Shown here in pieces: positions 1-5,578 of a DNA stretch of 6,535 bases; the first letter of the stretch is position 1, and every line of letters starts with the position of its first letter. The DNA is from Burkholderiales bacterium (GTDB lineage: Bacteria; Pseudomonadota; Gammaproteobacteria; Burkholderiales; Ga0077523), in assembly GCA_025459035.1 (NCBI GenBank), contig JALORJ010000152.1:1-6535 (forward strand), written 5' to 3'. The notes under the pieces are model-generated. The model was not told where the DNA came from, searched no databases, and saw only the letters and a list, made by a program, of their open reading frames with translations. The translations under genes were made by a program, and so were the position numbers.

Positions 1-1
1 C

Positions 2-697
2 ATCCGCGGGCTGCAGGCCGGCGGGGTCGACTACGTCACCAAGCCGCTCGACCCGGACGTCGTCGTCGCGCGGGTGCGGGCGCACCTGCGCACCGCGCAG
101 CGCATCCAGCAGGCGCGCGCGGCGATCGACGGCGCGGCGCTCGCGATCGTCGTCGTCGAGGCGCGCGACGGCGGGGCGGTGTGGGCGAGCGGCTCGGCGC
201 GCGCCCTGACGGCGCGCTACTTCACGGCCGACGGCGCCGCGGCGGCGTCGGCTGCCGCGGCGCCGGGCAACGACGTGCTGCCGGATCGCGTGCTGGCCTG
301 GGCGCGGTCGCACGGCGCCGCCGAGGCCGACGGCGAGTCGATGCTGGTCGACCGGCCGCACGGCAGCCTGGTCGTGCGCCTGGTCGGCCGTCACGCGAGC
401 GGCCACCTGATCGTGCATCTGGCCGAGCGCGCGATCGACCCGGCCGAGGCCGCGCCGGTCGGCGCGCGCTACGCGTTGACGCAGCGCGAGATGGAAGTGC
501 TGTCATGGGTCGGCAAGGGCAAGACCAACCGCGACGTCGCCGACATCCTCGGCATCAGCCCGCGGACCGTGAACAAGCACCTCGAGAACGTGTTCGAGAA
601 ACTCGGCGTCGAGACGCGCGCCGCCGCTGCGGCGATCTGGAGCGGCGTGCTGCAGCACGCCCCCGGCGGCGGCCGGGCGGGGGCCGGAACGCCATGA
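2..697 (+). CDS. Response regulator, LuxR/NarL-type C-terminal domain (5' end cut by the window)
   Basis: The reading frame is open from base 2 and ends at TGA 695-697, leaving 231 residues of a longer protein. The first residues, GLQAGGVDYVTKPLDPD, are the end of a receiver domain: the conserved D-Y-V-x-K-P stretch holds the Lys-Pro of the phosphorylation switch, while the phospho-acceptor Asp lies upstream of the window. A linker of about 125 residues follows (roughly residues 35-155). It starts with a helix, then alternates beta-like stretches (AIVVVEA, SLVVRLVG, HLIVHLAE), and may be a degenerate PAS-like module. Residues about 159-208 form a GerE/LuxR helix-turn-helix: LTQREMEVLSWVGKGKTN, then a recognition helix in SPRTVNKHLENVFEKLGV. 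It is probably a cytoplasmic, phosphorylation-controlled transcription factor, but its sensor kinase and targets cannot be seen. The GTG at 74 is internal to the receiver domain and is not the true start. Confidence 0.9.
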   Translation: MRGLQAGGVDYVTKPLDPDVVVARVRAHLRTAQRIQQARAAIDGAALAIVVVEARDGGAVWASGSARALTARYFTADGAAAASAAAAPGNDVLPDRVLAWARSHGAAEADGESMLVDRPHGSLVVRLVGRHASGHLIVHLAERAIDPAEAAPVGARYALTQREMEVLSWVGKGKTNRDVADILGISPRTVNKHLENVFEKLGVETRAAAAAIWSGVLQHAPGGGRAGAGTP

Positions 698-728
698 GAC
701 GGTGCACGCGCTGCACTGCCGCACCGTC
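698..728 (+). terminator. Hairpin right after the response regulator stop (possible weak terminator)
   Basis: GACGGTGC (698-705) and GCACCGTC (721-728) are perfect 8-bp inverted arms separated by 15 nt. The first arm starts one base after the stop codon. The following bases are ATGAAAAAAG with no T tract, so it is not a classical intrinsic terminator. It may instead stabilise the mRNA end or be a protein-binding site. Confidence 0.3.
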
Positions 729-740
729 ATGAAAAAAGCG

Positions 741-770
741 TTGACGTTGTGAGGATGTCGCCTTTACAAC
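741..770 (+). promoter_or_regulatory. Candidate sigma-70 promoter for the first PEP-CTERM gene
   Basis: TTGACG (741-746, 5 of 6 matches to the -35 consensus) is followed after 18 nt by TACAAC (765-770, 4 of 6 to the -10). A run of A lies just upstream (732-737). This would start transcription near 777 and give a leader of about 110 nt before the ATG at 887. An alternative -10, TTTACA at 763-768, gives a 16-nt spacer. The call rests on consensus match only. Confidence 0.5.
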
Positions 771-875
771 GCGATCAGTCGCGAGGTGTGCGCCGGACCG
801 TGCAGGCGTGCCCCCGATGCTTTCGTGCCCCTCCGGTGTCCGGATGTCCCGGTGCCGGTGTGTTCCTTCCTCGCT

Positions 876-880
876 AGGAG
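876..880 (+). promoter_or_regulatory. Ribosome binding site AGGAG for the first PEP-CTERM gene
   Basis: AGGAG lies 6 nt before the ATG at 887. This fixes the start that gives a proper signal peptide. Confidence 0.8.
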
Positions 881-886
881 ACACAC

Positions 887-1450
887 ATGTTCAAGCGCAG
901 CCTCGTGGCTGCCGCGCTGCTCGGCCTGTCGGCCGGCATGGCGCAGGCGGCTGCCAATCCGACCGCGGTCATCACCCAGCCCGGATTCACGTTCGCGGAC
1001 TGGCTCGGGGTCAACAATGCCCCTGTCGGGGCGGGCCAGGTGGACGACGACGACACGCTGTACTTCATCAAGGAGTACGGCACCGGAGACTTCCAGTCGT
1101 GGATGATCTTCTTCGACCCGAAGGGTCGTGGAAGCATCGACGCCGTCATCACGTTCGACCGCCCCGTGATCGGCATCAACGTGACCGACACCGACGTGGC
1201 CAACACCACGCCGTTCGGGCTGATCTCCGGCAACGGCGTCACGTACCTGAACGTCAACAACACCGGCCTCGAACCGCTGACCGACTCCGCGACCTTCGCC
1301 GGCAACACGGTGACGATTCGCTGGACCGCGACCGACCCGGGTGATCACATCCGCGTCTTCACGGCCGTGCCGGAACCGTCGTCCGTCGCGCTCGTCGCGC
1401 TCGGGCTTCTGGGCGTCGGCGCGTCGCTGCGTCGCTCTCGCCGCGGCTGA
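887..1450 (+). CDS. PEP-CTERM sorting domain protein, 187 aa
   Basis: This is a secreted, surface-sorted protein of unknown specific role. It opens with a Sec signal peptide: Lys/Arg at residues 3-4, a hydrophobic core LVAAALLGLSAG, and likely cleavage after AQA near residue 22. It closes with a full PEP-CTERM signal (about 161-187): VPEPSS, the transmembrane stretch VALVALGLLGVGASL, and the basic end RRSRRG. Such tails are recognised by an exosortase, which is not encoded here. The middle (about 25-160) is rich in Asn, Asp, Thr and Gly, has no cysteine, and looks all-beta. Its FFDPKGRGSIDAVITFD and DPGDHIRVFTAVPEP segments recall a layout I remember in other PEP-CTERM proteins, but I cannot name a domain. 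The start is set by AGGAG 6 nt upstream. The gene appears to be transcribed alone, from the promoter at 741-770 to the terminator at 1499-1533. Confidence 0.92.
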   Translation: MFKRSLVAAALLGLSAGMAQAAANPTAVITQPGFTFADWLGVNNAPVGAGQVDDDDTLYFIKEYGTGDFQSWMIFFDPKGRGSIDAVITFDRPVIGINVTDTDVANTTPFGLISGNGVTYLNVNNTGLEPLTDSATFAGNTVTIRWTATDPGDHIRVFTAVPEPSSVALVALGLLGVGASLRRSRRG

Positions 1451-1498
1451 CCGCTCGGCCACCGGTCGGGCGACCCCGTCGCCCCGGTCGTCGAACAC

Positions 1499-1533
1499 AC
1501 ACAAACGGCACCCTCGGGTGCCGTTCGTGTTTT
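1499..1533 (+). terminator. Strong intrinsic terminator between convergent PEP-CTERM genes
   Basis: AACGGCACCC (1504-1513) and GGGTGCCGTT (1516-1525) pair perfectly around a tight turn. The stem extends outward with ACAC (1499-1502) pairing GTGT (1527-1530) across one A/C mismatch, and is followed by TTTT (1530-1533). It lies 48 nt after the first PEP-CTERM stop. On the minus strand the stem is followed by a T/G-rich run (TTTGTGTGTGTT, partly within the stem), so it may also stop transcription of the facing gene. Confidence 0.8.
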
Positions 1534-1537
1534 CAGG

Positions 1538-1567
1538 CCCGGCGATGCGCGTCTGCGCATCGCCGGG
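1538..1567 (-). terminator. Second perfect hairpin, just beyond the minus-strand PEP-CTERM stop
   Basis: CCCGGCGATGCGC (1538-1550) and GCGCATCGCCGGG (1555-1567) form a perfect 13-bp stem with a 4-nt loop. It begins 6 nt downstream of the stop of the minus-strand gene. There is no T run after it in that direction, so its role may be RNA 3'-end protection, or termination together with the adjacent hairpin at 1499-1533. Confidence 0.55.
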
Positions 1568-1573
1568 GCCCCC

Positions 1574-2383
1574 TCAGGCGCCGGTGCGACGCCGCAGCGC
1601 CAGTCCCGTGCCGACCAGCCCCAGCGCGACCAGCGCCCAGGTCGACGGCTCGGGGACGTTCGACGCGATGAAGCCCACGCCGCTCGGCCCGGTGCGGAAC
1701 ACCGATGCGGTCGCCACGAACGGACCGACCCCGTCGTCGTCCTGCGGCGTCGAGAAGAACAGGAAGTCCGACGGATCGATGTTCGTGTTGCCGCCGTCGT
1801 AGCGGAAGACGAGCTTCGTGTATTCGGTGAACGCCGGGCCCAGACGGTTGGCGCCGGCGAACGAGATCGAGATGTCGTACAGGCCGCTGTCGCCGACCGG
1901 ATGGATGTCGGTGCCGATCGTCGCCGCGGTGATGCCCGCGCCGGCGTTCGGGAACCCCGGGTTGAACACCTCCAGCTTGGTGATGTCGAGCGCCGGGTTG
2001 AAGTTGAACCAGATCGTGTTGACGTACTCGCCGCCGGTCAGGTTGCCCAGGCCCACGACCTCCGTCAGGTTCTGGTATTGCGGCAGCGGGAATCCGGCCG
2101 CCGCGATCTCCGCGGGCGTCAGCGCGGGGGGCACGTCGTTCTGCGTGGTCGTGATCTGCAGCTCGACCCAGTTCTTGACGCCGTCGAAGTCGGTGCCGGC
2201 GGTGAAGCCGAGATCGAGGAAGCGGGCGTTGACCCACGGCGAACCGGTCGAGGCCGGCGTGTCGCCAGCCCACGGGACGTTCAGCCCGACATCGACGACC
2301 TGGGCGTGGGACGACGGAGCCGCGAGGGCCGTGACGGCGAGCGCGACGGCGGACAGCAGGGAAGCAGCAGGCAGGCGAGGCAT
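1574..2383 (-). CDS. PEP-CTERM sorting domain protein, 269 aa
   Basis: This is a second exported, exosortase-sorted protein with no assigned specific function. The chosen ATG (complement of 2381-2383) gives a Sec signal peptide: PRLPAASLLSAVALAVTALA with cleavage likely after SHA near residue 27. The frame stays open upstream to 2569, but those 62 residues are Arg/Pro/Thr-rich, would bury the signal, and are rejected. No strong Shine-Dalgarno precedes the chosen ATG, which is the weak point of this start. The C-terminus (about 243-269) is a complete PEP-CTERM tail: VPEPST, hydrophobic WALVALGLVGTGLAL, basic RRR. The body lacks cysteine, looks beta-rich, and contains FNFNPALDITKLEVFNPG, GLYDISISFA and DDDGVGPFVATASVF. 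This layout reminds me of other PEP-CTERM exoproteins, from memory only. It converges with the 187-aa PEP-CTERM gene, their stops 123 nt apart. The two proteins are similar in the sorting tail but not evidently in the body. Confidence 0.9.
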   Translation of the reverse strand: MPRLPAASLLSAVALAVTALAAPSSHAQVVDVGLNVPWAGDTPASTGSPWVNARFLDLGFTAGTDFDGVKNWVELQITTTQNDVPPALTPAEIAAAGFPLPQYQNLTEVVGLGNLTGGEYVNTIWFNFNPALDITKLEVFNPGFPNAGAGITAATIGTDIHPVGDSGLYDISISFAGANRLGPAFTEYTKLVFRYDGGNTNIDPSDFLFFSTPQDDDGVGPFVATASVFRTGPSGVGFIASNVPEPSTWALVALGLVGTGLALRRRTGA

Positions 2384-2407
2384 GACAGAGGGTCTCGTGG
2401 GAGTGGA

Positions 2408-2424
2408 TGGGTCACGGTGATCCA
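2408..2424. promoter_or_regulatory. Near-palindrome in the divergent promoter region (possible operator)
   Basis: TGGGTCACGGTGATCCA is symmetric about base 2416, with one mismatched pair (2411/2421). It sits 25-41 bp upstream of the minus-strand PEP-CTERM start, within the 215-bp region (2384-2598) shared with the halohydrin dehalogenase-like gene. The size and placement suit a dimeric repressor site, but no regulator is encoded beside it. I see no convincing -35/-10 pair elsewhere in this region on either strand. Confidence 0.3.
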
Positions 2425-2598
2425 CGGCGGGGCCGGTCGTCGGGATCGGCCGCGACGGCACACGAGTCGTCGGCCCGCCGGTGCCTTGCCGCGGAACACG
2501 GCTCGACCGTACGAACCGCGCGCCGACGCGACGAGTGCAGAGGTCACACAATTCGCGGTGCAGATTCACGTTCGTCCCACCGTCGCCGCGAGGGCCCG

Positions 2599-3288
2599 AT
2601 GTCCGATCGTCCGTTCGACCTGTCAGGCCGCCGCGCGCTGGTCACACAAGCGCAGGACTTCATGGGACCGGCGCTGTGCGCGGTGTTCGCGGAGCTGGGG
2701 GCGGAGGTCGTCGCGAGCGATCAGGCGTTGGTGGCACCGGATGCCGCCGAAGCCGTCGTCCGCGACGCCGGGCCGATCGACGTGCTGATCGCGAACCTCG
2801 CGCTGCCGGCGCCGTCGACGCCGGTGGTCGACGTCGACGACGCGGAATGGCGCCACACCTTCGCGCATCTGGTCGATCCGCTGCCGCGCCTCGCGCGGGC
2901 CGCCGTGCCGGGCATGGTCGCGCGCGGCCGCGGGCGCATCGTGGTGATGGGCAGCGCGTCGGCGCTGCGCGGCATGAAGCGCTGCTCGACCTACAGCGCC
3001 GCGCGCGGCGCGCAGCTGGCGTGGGTGCAGGCCGTCGGCGTCGAACTCGCGCCGCAGGGCATCCGCGTCAACGCGATCGCGCAGAACTTCGTCGACAACC
3101 CGACCTACTTCCCGCCGCAACTGCAAGCGAACCCGAAGTTCCAGGAACGCCTCGCGCGCGAGGTTCCGCTGGGCCGACTGGTGCGCGCGCGCGAGGACGC
3201 ACTGGTTGCCGCGATGCTGGCCGCCGACGCGATCGACTGCTTCGTCGGCCAGGTGTTTCCGGTGTCGGGCGGCTGGGTGGCGCGGTGA
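2599..3288 (+). CDS. Halohydrin dehalogenase-like SDR-superfamily protein, 229 aa
   Basis: The fold is that of a short-chain dehydrogenase/reductase, but both key SDR sites are altered in the way known for halohydrin dehalogenases. In place of the glycine-rich dinucleotide motif there is T16-QAQD-F21-M-G23, matching the T-x4-F-x-G signature. The catalytic set is S119-x12-Y132-x3-R136, with Arg where dehydrogenases have Lys. The usual N-A-G motif is also replaced (IANLALPAP, about 64-72). A loop containing N163-F164 and a Pro/Tyr/Phe stretch (NPTYFPP) resembles the halide/nucleophile-binding region I recall from HheC, and the end GQVFPVSGGW also aligns. Family members convert vicinal halohydrins to epoxides plus halide, reversibly and without NAD(P)H, in the cytoplasm. 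The length is at the short end of the family (about 230-255). The start at 2599 follows AGGG at 2591-2594. The frame is open upstream but not protein-like there. No epoxide hydrolase or other dehalogenation gene is nearby, and the natural substrate is unknown. The alternative is a divergent SDR of another function. Confidence 0.8.
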   Translation: MSDRPFDLSGRRALVTQAQDFMGPALCAVFAELGAEVVASDQALVAPDAAEAVVRDAGPIDVLIANLALPAPSTPVVDVDDAEWRHTFAHLVDPLPRLARAAVPGMVARGRGRIVVMGSASALRGMKRCSTYSAARGAQLAWVQAVGVELAPQGIRVNAIAQNFVDNPTYFPPQLQANPKFQERLAREVPLGRLVRAREDALVAAMLAADAIDCFVGQVFPVSGGWVAR

Positions 3289-3304
3289 GGCACCCGGCGA
3301 GGGG

Positions 3305-3322
3305 CCCCGCCGTCAGGCGGGG
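3305..3322 (+). terminator. GC-rich hairpin after the halohydrin dehalogenase-like gene
   Basis: CCCCGCC (3305-3311) and GGCGGGG (3316-3322) are perfect arms around a 4-nt loop (GTCA), 16 nt after the stop. No T tract follows (ATCGACGG), so termination is plausible but unproven. Confidence 0.4.
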
Positions 3323-3390
3323 ATCGACGGCAAGCCGATCCGCGCGGGCGACCGACCACGAGGCCGGGGCGCTCGAGAGGAGGTCGCGGA

Positions 3391-3431
3391 GGGAGCGGCG
3401 GTGACTCGCCGAACGCGTCCCGCCGCCTCTC
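3391..3431 (-). terminator. Long-loop hairpin downstream of the nicotinamidase gene
   Basis: Bases 3391-3401 pair with 3420-3431 as 7 bp plus 4 bp across a one-base bulge (one G-T pair), with an 18-nt loop. It begins 3 nt past the nicotinamidase stop on the minus strand. The poor loop and the lack of a T run make this a weak candidate. The remainder of the 146-bp gap (3289-3434) shows nothing else. Confidence 0.2.
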
Positions 3432-3434
3432 CCC

Positions 3435-4166
3435 CTACGCGAAGTCGCTGCTGACCACCTTCTTCACGCCCTTCTTCGTCATGTCCGCCCACGCCTTGGC
3501 GAGCGACCCGTTCAGGTCGATGCCGCGGCAGGCATCGTCGACCACGGCCGCCTGGAAGCCGTCGCGGCGCGCGTCGATCGCGCTCCACGCCACGCAGAAG
3601 TCGGTCGCGAGCCCGGCGAAGTACAGCCGGCGGATGCCGCGCGCCTTCAGGTACGCGCCGAGCCCGGTCGCGGTGCGGCCGTCGGCGTCGTAGAAGGCCG
3701 AATAGCTGTCGACCTTCGGCCGCATGCCCTTGCGCACGACGACGATCGCGTGCGGGATGTCGAGCCCCGGCGCGAACTCGGCACCCTCGGTGCCCTGCAC
3801 GCAGTGGTCGGGCCACAGCACCTGCTTGCCGTAGTAGACGTCGATCGTCTCGAACGGCTTGCGCCCGGCGTGCGACGAGGCGAACGACATGTGATCGGCG
3901 GTGTGCCAGTCCTGCGTCAGCACGACGTTGTCGAACTTCTTCGCCAGCGCGTTGATGACCGGCACGACGGCGTCGCCGTCGGTGACGGCCAGCGAGCCGC
4001 CGGGTACGAAGCACTTCTGCACGTCGATGACGACCAGCGCGTCGTGCGCGGTCGGGGCGATGGCGCTCGGCGCGGCGACGGCGGGGGCCAGCGCCCCGGT
4101 ACCGGCGGCAAGGCCGAACCCGGACGCGAGCTGAAGAAAACGGCGGCGATCGGTGGAAGCGGACAT
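3435..4166 (-). CDS. pncA: Nicotinamidase (PncA family) with a Tat signal peptide, 243 aa
   Basis: This enzyme hydrolyses nicotinamide to nicotinate and ammonia, feeding NAD salvage; family members often also cleave pyrazinamide. The full catalytic set is present: D48 (in VVIDVQKCF), K146 (VVVRKGM) and C191 (GLATDFCVAW). The metal site is D86, H88 and H92 (DWHTADHMSFAS) plus H121 in WPDHCVQGTEGAEF, the most diagnostic block of the family. The N-terminus is unusual: TDRRRFLQLASGFGLAAG is a twin-arginine signal followed by a hydrophobic core and an Ala-rich cleavage region ending near residue 32-40. This predicts folded export to the periplasm, whereas PncA is normally cytoplasmic. The ATG at 4166 is supported by AGGAG 8 nt upstream. 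The open frame further upstream is rejected. The gene is convergent with the halohydrin dehalogenase-like gene and divergent from btaA, so it is probably monocistronic. Assignment to the nicotinamidase group is firm; the exact amide substrate in the periplasm is inferred. Confidence 0.9.
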   Translation of the reverse strand: MSASTDRRRFLQLASGFGLAAGTGALAPAVAAPSAIAPTAHDALVVIDVQKCFVPGGSLAVTDGDAVVPVINALAKKFDNVVLTQDWHTADHMSFASSHAGRKPFETIDVYYGKQVLWPDHCVQGTEGAEFAPGLDIPHAIVVVRKGMRPKVDSYSAFYDADGRTATGLGAYLKARGIRRLYFAGLATDFCVAWSAIDARRDGFQAAVVDDACRGIDLNGSLAKAWADMTKKGVKKVVSSDFA

Positions 4167-4174
4167 CGAGCGGT

Positions 4175-4179
4175 CTCCT
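4175..4179 (-). promoter_or_regulatory. Ribosome binding site AGGAG for the nicotinamidase gene
   Basis: On the minus strand AGGAG precedes ATG 4166 by 8 nt. It decides the start that exposes the Tat signal at the very N-terminus. Confidence 0.75.
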
Positions 4180-4195
4180 GACACGAAGCGGTGAT
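4178..4195 (+). promoter_or_regulatory. Weak Pho-box-like sequence upstream of btaA
   Basis: CTGACACGAAGCGGTGAT has two 7-mers (CTGACAC and CGGTGAT) separated by 4 nt. Compared with the PhoB repeat CTGTCAY-N4-CTGTCAY, the first matches 6 of 7 and the second 5 of 7. Betaine-lipid genes are commonly induced by phosphate starvation, which is why it was looked for. No AT-rich -10 follows, and it overlaps the nicotinamidase ribosome site, so this is tentative. Confidence 0.25.
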
Positions 4196-4221
4196 GGTCG
4201 CGCGCGCGCGGCGTCGCAGCA

Positions 4222-5556
4222 ATGCGGCCGCGGCCGTGCCGTGGCATCGGTGCGATGCCGTCGCGCAATCTCCACATGCCCGTCACGGCCCCGTCACGCG
4301 CACTGCGAAGACTCCGGCGCCATCTGCCGCCTTCCGGAGCCGCGTTGAAGCCCGACTCGCCCAGCCTGCTCGACCGACTCGACGCTCGCGTGTTCGACGC
4401 CATCTACGCGCGCAGCCTGGTCTACAACACCTGCTGGGAAGACCCCGCGGTCGACCGCCAGGCGCTGCACATCGGCCCCGACGACTCGATGCTCGTGATC
4501 ACCAGCGCCGGCTGCAACGTGCTCGACTACGCGCTGTGCGCGCCGAAGCGCATCCACGCCGTCGACGCCAACCCGCGCCAGACCGCGCTGCTGGAACTGA
4601 AGCTCGCCGGCATTCGCCATCTCGACCACGCGGACTTCTTCCAGCTCTTCGGCACCGGCCGCCATGCCGGATTCGCGGCGCTGTACCGCGACCGCCTGCG
4701 CGCCGACCTGTCGCCGTTCGCGCAGGCGTTCTGGGACCGGCGCACCGCGTGGTTCACGCATCGCGATCCTGCCGGCAGCTTCTATTTCCACGGCCTGTCG
4801 GGGCTGGTCGCGCGCGGCTTCCGCGGCTGGCTGAAGGTGCGCCCGACGCTGGGGCGTGCGATCCGCGACCTGTTCGACGCGCGTTCGCTCGACGAGCAGC
4901 GGCGCCTGTACGACCAGCGCATCCGCCCGGTGCTGTGGAGCCGGCCGGTCGAGTGGGTGCTGTCGCGCCAGCTGACGCTGTCGCTGCTGGGCGTGCCGTA
5001 TCCGCAGCGCAAGGAAGTGCAGGCGCAGCACGCCGGCGGCGTGCCGGGCTACGTGCGCGCGGCGATCGACCACGTGTTTCGCGAGCTGCCGGTCGCCGAC
5101 AACCACTTCTGGCAGGTCTACCTGCGCGGGCGCTACTCGGCGCGCTGCTGCCCCGAGTACCTGAAGCCCGACGGCTTCGCGCAGCTGAAGGCCGGGCTCG
5201 CGCAGTGCATCGTGCCGCACACGCTGACGGTGACCGAGTTCCTCAAGCTCACGCACGATCGCATCTCCAAGTTCGTGCTGCTCGACCACATGGACTGGAT
5301 GGCGAGCAGCCACCCCGATGCGCTCGCCGAGGAATGGGAGGCCATCCTCGACCGCGCCACCCCGGGGGCGCGCGCGATCTTCCGCTCCGCGCACGTGAAC
5401 CCGCGCTACCTCGACCGCACGCGCGTGCGCCGCGGCCGCGAACGCGTGCCGCTGCGATCGCTGCTGACGCTGCACGACGACGAGGCGCGGCGGCTGTCGC
5501 GGCGCGACCGCGTCAACACGTACGCCGGCTTCCACATCGCCGACCTGCCGGCGTGA
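4222..5556 (+). CDS. btaA: BtaA-like S-adenosylmethionine:diacylglycerol 3-amino-3-carboxypropyltransferase (DUF3419 family)
   Basis: This is the predicted first step of betaine-lipid (DGTS) synthesis: transfer of the 3-amino-3-carboxypropyl group of S-adenosylmethionine to diacylglycerol, forming diacylglyceryl-homoserine at the inner membrane. Recognisable DUF3419 blocks, numbered from the 4222 start, are SLVYNTCWEDPAVD (about 65-78), a Rossmann-like SAM site LVITSAGCNVLDY (91-103) with acidic/NP motif AVDANPRQTALLELK (113-127), FFQLFGTGRH (139-148), and LLDHMDWM near 353-360. There is no signal peptide, and the protein is rich in Arg and Trp as membrane-associated enzymes often are. The start is uncertain: ATG 4222 (444 aa), 4255 (433 aa) and 4276 (426 aa) are in frame and none has a good Shine-Dalgarno. 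The conserved part begins only near residue 50, so any of them is possible. btaB follows 22 nt after the stop, a standard pairing that strongly supports the assignment. The gene is divergent from the nicotinamidase gene. Confidence 0.88.
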   Translation: MRPRPCRGIGAMPSRNLHMPVTAPSRALRRLRRHLPPSGAALKPDSPSLLDRLDARVFDAIYARSLVYNTCWEDPAVDRQALHIGPDDSMLVITSAGCNVLDYALCAPKRIHAVDANPRQTALLELKLAGIRHLDHADFFQLFGTGRHAGFAALYRDRLRADLSPFAQAFWDRRTAWFTHRDPAGSFYFHGLSGLVARGFRGWLKVRPTLGRAIRDLFDARSLDEQRRLYDQRIRPVLWSRPVEWVLSRQLTLSLLGVPYPQRKEVQAQHAGGVPGYVRAAIDHVFRELPVADNHFWQVYLRGRYSARCCPEYLKPDGFAQLKAGLAQCIVPHTLTVTEFLKLTHDRISKFVLLDHMDWMASSHPDALAEEWEAILDRATPGARAIFRSAHVNPRYLDRTRVRRGRERVPLRSLLTLHDDEARRLSRRDRVNTYAGFHIADLPA

Positions 5557-5567
5557 TGCCGTCGCGC

Positions 5568-5573
5568 AGGGGG
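5568..5573 (+). promoter_or_regulatory. Ribosome binding site AGGGGG for btaB
   Basis: AGGGGG lies 5 nt before the GTG at 5579. It supports GTG rather than a later codon as the start. Confidence 0.65.
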
Positions 5574-5578
5574 CGAGC

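Noticed and set aside
2384..2569. Upstream extension of the second PEP-CTERM protein by 62 residues
   Set aside because: The extension has Arg/Pro/Thr-rich non-protein-like composition and would place the signal peptide internally.
2407..2598. Upstream extension of the halohydrin dehalogenase-like protein by 64 residues
   Set aside because: It is Arg/Ser-rich without similarity to the SDR fold, and the fold begins naturally at FDLSGRRALVT a few residues after 2599.
1901..2788. A long plus-strand frame opposite the second PEP-CTERM gene, running into the halohydrin dehalogenase-like gene
   Set aside because: It crosses two real genes and an intergenic region, is Arg/Gly-rich, and has no motif.
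2599..3288. Classical NAD(P)-dependent SDR oxidoreductase
   Set aside because: The glycine-rich cofactor motif is absent and the catalytic Lys is Arg; both changes match halohydrin dehalogenases.
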